Positions 1 through 4,341 of a stretch of DNA of 5,739 nt are shown here, one piece after another (position 1 is the stretch's first letter; each line of letters begins with the position of its first letter). The stretch covers positions 1 through 5,739 of the forward strand of contig JAWLGN010000331.1 in NCBI GenBank assembly GCA_041685075.1. Direction: 5' to 3'. This DNA comes from JAMCRM01 sp041685075 (GTDB taxonomy: Bacteria; Acidobacteriota; Terriglobia; Bryobacterales; Bryobacteraceae). The notes under the pieces were generated by a model. The model saw nothing but the letters and a program-made list of their open reading frames with translations. It had not been told where the DNA came from and searched no databases. The translations under genes were made by a program, and so were the position numbers.

Positions 1-1
1 C

Positions 2-643
2 GAGATCGTCACGGGCGACACCAAAGTGGTGAACCGGGGATCGGCGGATAAGCTGTTCATCAACACGTCGGGCATCGGGGTGGTGCCGCCGGGCGTTTTC
101 ATTTCGGCGTCGAACGCGCGGCCGGGAGACGTGGTGCTGGTCAGCGGCACCATCGGGGACCATGGGATGGCGGTGATGTCGTGCCGCGAGGGCCTGGAGT
201 TCGAAGGCGCCATCCTCTCCGACACGGCGGCGCTCCACAAGATGGTGGAAGCGATGCTCGCGGCGGGGGAAGTCCACGCGCTGCGGGATCCCACCCGCGG
301 CGGCCTGGCCGCTACGCTGTGCGAGATTGCGGAAACCGCGGGCGTCGGGGTGGAAATCGAAGCCGCCGGCATTCCGGTGCGGGAACCCGTGCGGGCGGCC
401 TGCGAGATCCTGGGGCTGGATCCCATGTTCGTCGCCAACGAGGGGAAGCTTGCCGCGTTCGTGGCTCCCGAATCGGCTGACGCCGTGTTGGAAGCCATGC
501 GCCGCACCCCGCTCGGCCGCGACGCCGCCATTATCGGCCGGGTTGTGGCCGATCACCCCCGCATGGTGCTGCTGAAGACGGAAATCGGCGGCACCCGCAT
601 TTTGGACCTGCCCTTCGCCGAGCAGTTGCCGCGCATCTGCTGA
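2..643 (+). CDS. hypE: HypE, hydrogenase maturation carbamoyl dehydratase, 3' part (5' end outside window)
   Basis: HypE takes a carbamoyl group from HypF onto its C-terminal cysteine and dehydrates it with ATP to a thiocyanate, which supplies the cyanide ligands of the [NiFe]-hydrogenase iron. It acts in the cytoplasm with HypF, HypC and HypD. The frame is open from base 2 and gives 213 residues. Full HypE proteins are about 330-350 residues, so roughly 120-140 N-terminal residues are missing. Visible hallmarks are TGDTKVV followed by ADKLFINTSGIG near the start (the PurM/AIRS-type nucleotide-binding fold), SGTIGDHG, the HALRDPTRGG segment, a FVANEGK segment, and the final PRIC whose Cys is the catalytic tail residue. 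The reading frame is intact to TGA at 641-643. A GTG at 26 begins the longest in-window ORF but lies inside the TGDTKVV motif, so it is not the start. The hyp genes and hydrogenase are expected to the left; the next gene, 78 bases downstream, is unrelated. Confidence 0.96.
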   Translation, partial: EIVTGDTKVVNRGSADKLFINTSGIGVVPPGVFISASNARPGDVVLVSGTIGDHGMAVMSCREGLEFEGAILSDTAALHKMVEAMLAAGEVHALRDPTRGGLAATLCEIAETAGVGVEIEAAGIPVREPVRAACEILGLDPMFVANEGKLAAFVAPESADAVLEAMRRTPLGRDAAIIGRVVADHPRMVLLKTEIGGTRILDLPFAEQLPRIC

Positions 644-721
644 GTGGTTCGCAGGCGTACGCTGCGCGCTTGACACTTCTGCGGGGGCTTTGGGAAAGTC
701 ACCCAGAGAGAGCAAACTCCC

Positions 722-1159
722 ATGGCTGTCAAACCGATCCCGGAGGGTTATGGCACCCTCACTCCGTACCTCGTCGTCCACGGCGCCAACCGGCTGCTGG
801 AGTTCATGAAGCAGGCCTTTCAGGCGGAGGTGGTTTTCAGCATGCCGGCGCCTGACGGCACCATCGGGCATGCCGAAGTGAAGATTGGGGACTCGATGCT
901 GATGTTGGGGGAGGCCAGCGCCCGCTGGCCCGCCATGCCGGCCGCTCTCTACGTGTACGTGCCCGACTGCGACGCGGTCTACCAGCGCGCCCTGGAGGCC
1001 GGCGCGGTTTCGATCATGGAACCGGCCGACCAGTTCTACGGCGACCGCCACGGCGGCGTGCGGGATGCCTCGGGCAACATCTGGTGGCTGGCCACCCACA
1101 AGGAAGACGTACCGCCGGATGAGATCGCGCGGCGCGCGGCAGCCAGGGGGCAAGCGTAG
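722..1159 (+). CDS. VOC-family (glyoxalase/bleomycin-resistance fold) protein, PhnB-like
   Basis: This is a complete 145-residue protein of the vicinal oxygen chelate superfamily, in the PhnB-like branch (COG2764 type). The family usually opens with KPIPEGY-TLTPYL, as seen at residues 4-17, followed by a helix ending in a KQAFQAE segment (residues 30-36) and a strand with GHAEVKIGDSMLML (residues 49-62). His50 and Glu52 are candidate ligands. The second half has LYVYVPDCDAVYQRALEAGA, then QFYGDRHGGVRD (residues 104-115), GNIWWLATHKEDV and a basic tail rich in Arg and Ala, all standard for this branch. Length is normal. The ATG at 722 fits the family N-terminus exactly; a purine-rich AGAGAGAG at 705-712 is a moderate ribosome-binding site. 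A TTGACA hexamer at 670-675 could be a -35 box, but I see no good -10 partner. The family includes metalloenzymes and uncharacterised proteins; the substrate cannot be read from sequence. A functional link to hypE is not evident. Confidence 0.92.
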   Translation: MAVKPIPEGYGTLTPYLVVHGANRLLEFMKQAFQAEVVFSMPAPDGTIGHAEVKIGDSMLMLGEASARWPAMPAALYVYVPDCDAVYQRALEAGAVSIMEPADQFYGDRHGGVRDASGNIWWLATHKEDVPPDEIARRAAARGQA

Positions 1160-1512
1160 CGGAGCGCGCTACCGGGAGCCACTGGATCGGTCACCCTGGC
1201 GGCGGCACGCCCGGTACCCTGACGCAAAAATCGCGCGGCTGGCGACATTTGCAACCGCAGATTGGCAAGAAAGTTCACAAAACCAGACGACCGCGCAGTT
1301 GCACGGGGCGCTGCGGCGGCCTAATCTACGTTTATGCGCGCGACAGCCTGGAGCGAGGGGATCGCAGCCCGCCTTGCGGCCCTTCTGGAAACACTGCCGC
1401 TTACGCCCTGGTGGTGGTACGCGCGGCGGCGCCATCAAGATCGCCAACTTTGGATCCGGCATCTCCGCAGTCATTACGGCGCGCAGCCGGACCAGCGCTG
1501 AGCTATTCCCGG
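1160..1512. other. 353-base stretch without a recognisable gene
   Basis: Between the VOC gene and the convergent zinc-ribbon gene I find no tRNA, rRNA, insertion-sequence end or recognisable protein family. Several frames are open here on both strands, but their translations are Arg/Pro/Ala-rich and look like GC-rich shadow frames. An imperfect structure exists at 1170-1216, where TACCGGG and CCCGGTA are complementary across a 33-base gap, but no T tract follows, so I do not call it a terminator. Bases from about 1227 to 1290 are noticeably richer in A than the flanking genes, as expected for intergenic DNA. The only ORF inside that I consider possibly real is the 55-residue one at 1334-1501. 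Confidence 0.6.
1334..1501 (+). CDS. Possible small protein, 55 residues, unknown function
   Basis: I do not recognise this ORF. It begins with the first ATG after an in-frame TAA at 1322-1324 and ends with TGA at 1499-1501. The product would be basic, with an N-terminal helix-like segment (IAARLAALLETL, residues 10-21), a striking PWWWYARRRH stretch (residues 25-34) and an Arg/His-rich tail. The clustered aromatics followed by arginines look more protein-like than the translations of the other frames here, and the ORF stops 11 bases short of the stop codon of the convergent gene, as a packed real gene might. Against it, there is no clear Shine-Dalgarno sequence before the ATG and the third codon positions are less GC-biased than I would expect for a neighbouring gene. 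A weak hexamer pair TTGCAC/TAATCT with 17-base spacing lies just upstream. It could equally be chance. Confidence 0.3.
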   Translation: MRATAWSEGIAARLAALLETLPLTPWWWYARRRHQDRQLWIRHLRSHYGAQPDQR

Positions 1513-1872
1513 TTATTCTTCTCTGGTGGATCCCGACGAAGAGGCCGTATCGGGCGGCGCATGAGGGGACTTGCGCGGCTTCAGCGCCCATCCCGCGAAC
1601 AGCGCCATGGGCAGCGATGCCCAGAGGGCAAGCTTGACCTTAGTCTTGCGCGCCATGGGCGTCCCGGGTTCCAGGACGCCGTTCTCGCTGGAGCGTTCGA
1701 TGGGCTTTCCGACGCGCATCTCCTCCAAGTCATAGGCGAACTGCTTGGCGCAGTCGAGACAGACGACGTAGGTGCCCCCCTTGGCGACGCCTCCGCGGCC
1801 AACTGGAGTGATGGGACGCGTGAGCCGGCGGTGGGGACACCGCAGCAGGATGTTCAACAGCGTGTCGATCAT
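1513..1872 (-). CDS. Small zinc-ribbon-like protein with C-terminal membrane segment, uncharacterised
   Basis: The product is 119 residues if translation starts at the ATG at 1870-1872. Residues 11-14 read RCPH and residues 38-41 read CLDC, giving a C-x-H ... C-x-x-C set that could bind zinc. The spacing between them contains RRLTRPITP and GGTYVVCLDC, a layout I remember from short uncharacterised proteins of Acidobacteriota, followed by KQFAYDLEEMRVGKP. A hydrophobic stretch of about 16 residues (LALWASLPMALFAGWAL, near 81-97) suggests one membrane helix, followed by a charged, Ser/Pro-rich tail. The frame is open further upstream to a GTG at 1926, but the family-like MIDTLLNIL N-terminus begins at 1872, and a TATGAT box at 1915-1920 would place the transcript start downstream of that GTG. 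No good Shine-Dalgarno sequence is visible; a short palindrome sits there instead. Function is unknown; a membrane-anchored metal-binding or regulatory role is only a guess. Confidence 0.82.
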   Translation of the reverse strand: MIDTLLNILLRCPHRRLTRPITPVGRGGVAKGGTYVVCLDCAKQFAYDLEEMRVGKPIERSSENGVLEPGTPMARKTKVKLALWASLPMALFAGWALKPRKSPHAPPDTASSSGSTREE

Positions 1873-1876
1873 CGGG

Positions 1877-1890
1877 ATACCCAGGGGTAT
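1877..1890. repeat. Short perfect inverted repeat ATACCC-AG-GGGTAT before the 1872 start
   Basis: Two 6-base arms, 1877-1882 and 1885-1890, are exact reverse complements with 2 bases between them. The element begins 4 bases upstream of the preferred start codon of the zinc-ribbon-like gene, where a ribosome-binding site would be. It could be an operator half-site pair or a small RNA hairpin masking the start, or may be chance. Confidence 0.35.
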
Positions 1891-1914
1891 GGAGTGCGAA
1901 TGGTTCTTGCGTTC

Positions 1915-1920
1915 ATCATA
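1915..1920 (-). promoter_or_regulatory. Candidate -10 box (TATGAT) for the zinc-ribbon-like gene
   Basis: On the minus strand these bases read TATGAT, one mismatch from the sigma-70 consensus. They lie about 43 bases upstream of the preferred ATG at 1872, so a transcript starting near 1908 would have a leader of about 36 bases. No convincing -35 hexamer stands 16-18 bases further upstream, where the sequence is almost pure G and C. The call therefore rests on one hexamer and on its sensible distance. Confidence 0.35.
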
Positions 1921-1956
1921 GCGCACCCGGGCGGGCGGCGCGGTTCGGCCCGGAAA

Positions 1957-1983
1957 GGTACCAACGGTACTGCCGGTTCGCCC
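1957..1983. repeat. Three degenerate 9-base units in the divergent intergenic region
   Basis: The units GGTACCAAC, GGTACTGCC and GGTTCGCCC are head-to-tail at 1957-1965, 1966-1974 and 1975-1983. The first two share GGTAC, and all three share GGT. They lie between the starts of two divergent small genes, where a regulator-binding site could serve both. The units are short and imperfect, so chance is quite possible. Confidence 0.25.
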
Positions 1984-2035
1984 CCCGCGTTTTTGCCTCT
2001 ATCAAAACGACCGGCGCGAGCCCCTATGGGGATAT

Positions 2036-2317
2036 ATGAAGAAGACCGCGACTGCCGTGCACCAGCAGCCAGTCTGGATAGCGGCGTTGCTCGCCTCGGC
2101 CGAGGGGCGGAAGGGCGATACCCCATTGCGCCACCGCGTGGTGTGGGAATCGGGCAGGCCTGCGCTGCGGGTAACCAACGGCGGATCGGTTCCGGTCTTC
2201 ATCAGGCCGCTGGGCGTAGAGTTGGGCGCGGGCTCGCGAGTCGAGGTGCGATGGCCCGCCGGCGCAACCGGTTACGAGTTCGAGATCGTGCGCAACTCGA
2301 GGCGCACGGCGGCTTGA
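2036..2317 (+). CDS. Hypothetical protein, 93 residues, probably beta-rich
   Basis: I do not recognise a family. The ATG at 2036 is preceded by GGGG at 2028-2031, an acceptable ribosome-binding site, within a small CCCCTATGGGG palindrome. The N-terminus (MKKTATAVHQQPVW, then IAALLASA) is too weakly hydrophobic for a clear signal peptide or membrane helix, although a Lys-Lys start is seen in such peptides. From residue 33 the sequence alternates hydrophobic and polar residues with glycine and proline turns: RVVWESG, ALRVTNGG, PVFIRPLGVELGAG, RVEVRWPAG, YEFEIVRN. This suggests five or so beta strands, as in a small beta sandwich or barrel. There are no cysteines and only three histidines, so no metal site is evident. 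The gene is divergent from the zinc-ribbon-like gene with 163 bases between the starts and could share regulation with it. It faces the amidohydrolase gene tail to tail. Confidence 0.6.
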   Translation: MKKTATAVHQQPVWIAALLASAEGRKGDTPLRHRVVWESGRPALRVTNGGSVPVFIRPLGVELGAGSRVEVRWPAGATGYEFEIVRNSRRTAA

Positions 2318-2344
2318 GGGTCGTTGCTGTCTTTCCATCCGGCA

Positions 2345-2378
2345 GCCGCGCGGGCCGGGGGCACTCCCCGGCCGCGGC
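2345..2378. terminator. GC-rich hairpin between convergent genes, possible two-way terminator
   Basis: GGCCGGGG (2353-2360) and CCCCGGCC (2366-2373) form a perfect 8-base stem around the 5-base loop GCACT. The stem can be extended by GCCGC (2345-2349) against GCGGC (2374-2378) with a 3-base bulge on one side. It lies in the 76 bases between the TGA of the 93-residue gene and the TAA of the amidohydrolase, which are transcribed towards each other. Neither side has a T tract, so it is not a classical intrinsic terminator. It may act as a stop or as transcript-end protection in this GC-rich genome. Confidence 0.5.
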
Positions 2379-2393
2379 CGCCGGAAATCGTCG

Positions 2394-4124
2394 TTACTGC
2401 CGCTGGTAGACCAGTTTGCCTCCCAGGTAGGCGCGCTCCACCTGGATATCCTTGATCTCGTCCTCGGGGCAGCGGAGGATGTCGCGGTCAATCACGATCA
2501 GGTCGGCGAGTTTGCCCGGCTCGAGCGATCCCTTCTGTTTTTCTTCGAAGGTGAGGTAGGCGTTGTTGATGGTGTAGAGCCGGATGGCCTGCTCGCGGGT
2601 GATGCGTTCCTCCGGGTGCAGGGGCTTCTCGGTCCACCGCGGGCGGCGCGCCAGCGCGGTCCACATCCCCAGGAACGGGTTGTACGGGTTGTTGGAGCGC
2701 AGGCTGCCGATTTTCTGCATGTGGTCTGAGCCGCCACCCACCATGACGCCGCGCTGGAACAGCGTCTTATAGGGCTGGAAGTAGCGCAGCCGGTCGGCGC
2801 CGAAGTGTTTTTCCAGGGTGGCGCCGTCGAGACGCAGCCAGGCGGGCTGCAAATCGGCCACGATCCCGATGCGCCGCATGCGCTCGATGTCCTCCAGGGT
2901 GGAGAAATTGGCATGGCTGATGCACGGGCGCTTATCGCGCACGGGGAACTCGTTGTTCACCTCTTCGTAGGCGTTCACCAGGGCGCGCACGGCGCCGTCA
3001 CCCACCGAGTGCGCGGTCAATTGCATGTCGTTGCGCAGGGCGGCCCGGGCGATGCGGAAGAGTTTGCCCGGCTCGACGTACAGCATGCCCCGGTAGGTAG
3101 GGTCGGTGATGGAATAGATTTTGCTGACGCCCCACGGCTGGAGCATGTAAGCGCTGCCGGTGAGCATGCCGCCATCGAGGAAGATCTTGAGGCCGCGAAC
3201 CCAAAGCATGTTGTCGTAGCGGCGCAGGGGGCTGGCAGCCAGTTTGGCGATCTGGGCTTCGAGCTTCTCGATGGGGTCCTGGGGATTGATGCTGTAGGTG
3301 ATGAAGGTGCGGCAGGTGAGTTCTCCGGCGTCCCGAAGGGATTGGAACAGCTCGACGGAGCGGTCGCCGGCGGTGCGCTCCACGATGCTGGTAATGCCCA
3401 CGGAGTTGTAGTCGGCGAGCAGCATTTTGAGGCGGTTGCGGCGATCGGCCTGCGTAGGAACCCGGGCGCCGGTCCGGGCCCTGACAAAGCGGCTGGCGCT
3501 GCGGATGATGCCGGTGGGCTCGCCGGTTTGGGGATCGCGTTCCACCTTGCCGAGCTTGCCTTCGTCCGGCCGGGGCTCGCGGCCGATGCCGGCCAGTTCC
3601 AGGGCCTTGCTGTTGAGCGCCGCATCCGGCCCGGTGCTGAAGATGACCGGGTGGTTGGGGGCCGCCTGGTCCAGCTCCCGGCGCGTGGGATAGCGCTGTT
3701 CGCGGAGCCGGGTGATGAAGACCTGGGAGATAGAGATCCATTGATCCGGTTTCAGTACGGCGGCGCGCGACTTCACGTAATCGAGCACGTCCTGAATGGT
3801 CTCCATGTCCGGGATGGTGTGATCGAACTCGTACATGGAAGCGCCCGTGGAATGCACGTGGCTGTCGATGAGGCCGGGGAGGACGGTTTTGCCCTGAAGA
3901 TCTACGGTGCGGGTGCCGTCTCCTCGGAGCCGCAGCACGTCGGTGTCGCTGCCCACGGCGGCGATGCGGCCGTCCTTGATAGCCACCGCCTGGGCGATGC
4001 TGAAGGATGCATCCACCGTGACGATCTTACCGTGGTGGAGGATCAGGTCCGGCGCTTCCGCGCCGAAGCCGGTCGCCACGGATGCGGCGGCCACGCATAG
4101 CACACACAGCTTCCGTCGATTCAC
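2394..4124 (-). CDS. Secreted metal-dependent amidohydrolase, YtcJ/Amidohydro_3 family
   Basis: The protein is 576 residues from a GTG start at 4122-4124. This start has an excellent Shine-Dalgarno AGGTGA (4130-4135) 5 bases upstream and is followed at once by a signal peptide: NRRK, then a hydrophobic core LCVLCVAAASVATGF, with probable cleavage near GAEA at about residues 21-24. The open frame continues upstream to 4304, and an ATG lies at 4145, but neither has a ribosome site or family-like sequence. Family landmarks are the GKIVTVD strand near 32, DGRIAAVGSD near 51-60, the PGLIDSHVH metal-binding His89 and His91, Lys313 in LKIFLDGG, His372 in TAHSVGDGAV, His404 in CISHAN, and Asp467 in GGGSDH. 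The C-terminus has KGSLEPGKLADLIVIDRD. All expected metal and catalytic residues are present, and the length is typical of COG1574 proteins. These enzymes hydrolyse amide or formamide bonds; the substrate here is unknown. The usual IEHAQ around the second His is ISHAN. The enzyme is expected in the periplasm. Confidence 0.93.
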   Translation of the reverse strand: MNRRKLCVLCVAAASVATGFGAEAPDLILHHGKIVTVDASFSIAQAVAIKDGRIAAVGSDTDVLRLRGDGTRTVDLQGKTVLPGLIDSHVHSTGASMYEFDHTIPDMETIQDVLDYVKSRAAVLKPDQWISISQVFITRLREQRYPTRRELDQAAPNHPVIFSTGPDAALNSKALELAGIGREPRPDEGKLGKVERDPQTGEPTGIIRSASRFVRARTGARVPTQADRRNRLKMLLADYNSVGITSIVERTAGDRSVELFQSLRDAGELTCRTFITYSINPQDPIEKLEAQIAKLAASPLRRYDNMLWVRGLKIFLDGGMLTGSAYMLQPWGVSKIYSITDPTYRGMLYVEPGKLFRIARAALRNDMQLTAHSVGDGAVRALVNAYEEVNNEFPVRDKRPCISHANFSTLEDIERMRRIGIVADLQPAWLRLDGATLEKHFGADRLRYFQPYKTLFQRGVMVGGGSDHMQKIGSLRSNNPYNPFLGMWTALARRPRWTEKPLHPEERITREQAIRLYTINNAYLTFEEKQKGSLEPGKLADLIVIDRDILRCPEDEIKDIQVERAYLGGKLVYQRQ

Positions 4125-4129
4125 GATAA

Positions 4130-4135
4130 TCACCT
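4130..4135 (-). promoter_or_regulatory. Shine-Dalgarno site that fixes the amidohydrolase start at GTG 4124
   Basis: The minus strand reads GAGGTGA then TTATC then GTG. AGGTGA matches the 16S anti-Shine-Dalgarno complement well and sits 5 bases before the GTG. The competing ATG at 4145, seven codons upstream in the same frame, is preceded by CGCACGGGCGCTACA with no such site. This site and the signal peptide decide the start. Confidence 0.75.
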
Positions 4136-4143
4136 CGAAAATC

Positions 4144-4149
4144 ATTGTA
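4144..4149 (-). promoter_or_regulatory. Candidate -10 box (TACAAT) before the amidohydrolase
   Basis: The minus strand reads TACAAT, one mismatch from TATAAT, about 20 bases upstream of the GTG start. A transcript from it would start near 4137 and have a very short leader that just includes the Shine-Dalgarno site. I see no good -35 hexamer at 16-18 bases, so this is a weak call. The 217-base region to the receptor's stop codon otherwise shows nothing clear. Confidence 0.3.
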
Positions 4150-4341
4150 GCGCCCGTGCGGATCTGCGGTTTTGCCGCTGCGGGCAACGGCGGCATGGCA
4201 TTCCAATGCCTGTGGAAGGTAATTTCTCCAGGGGAGTTGCGGCGAATCGGATGTCTTTGGGTGAATCCTGCGGAGGCGGTGCGCCGGTGAGTGCCGATGG
4301 TCAAGCGGCGATAGGGTTTTCCGGGCGCGGTCTGTCCGGGA

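Noticed and set aside
670..698. TTGACA hexamer as a promoter for the VOC gene
   Set aside because: The bases 16-18 positions downstream (GGGAAAG region) do not resemble a -10 box, so only half a promoter is present.
1170..1216. TACCGGG/CCCGGTA as a terminator after the VOC gene
   Set aside because: The arms are 7 bases with a 33-base gap and no T tract on the plus strand; too weak to call.
1169..1591. 140-codon minus-strand ORF with several cysteines
   Set aside because: It overlaps the zinc-ribbon-like gene's 3' end in another frame, has no ribosome site, and the cysteines are not in paired spacing. It looks like chance coding.
1873..1926. GTG 1926 as start of the zinc-ribbon-like gene
   Set aside because: The extra 18 residues are His/Ser/Pro-rich with no family resemblance, and the TATGAT box lies downstream of this codon.
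1249..2409. 386-codon plus-strand ORF
   Set aside because: It crosses the intergenic stretch, runs antisense through the zinc-ribbon-like gene and overlaps the 93-residue gene in another frame. Its translation is Arg/Gly/Ala-rich without any recognisable domain.
2805..4100. 431-codon plus-strand ORF
   Set aside because: It lies wholly antisense to the amidohydrolase, whose motifs are intact. Its Gly/Ala/Val/His-rich translation with no family motif is a typical reverse-frame shadow of a GC-rich gene.
4145..4304. Upstream in-frame starts for the amidohydrolase (4304, ATG 4145)
   Set aside because: No Shine-Dalgarno site before either and no family-like sequence; the GTG at 4124 has both a strong site and a signal peptide.
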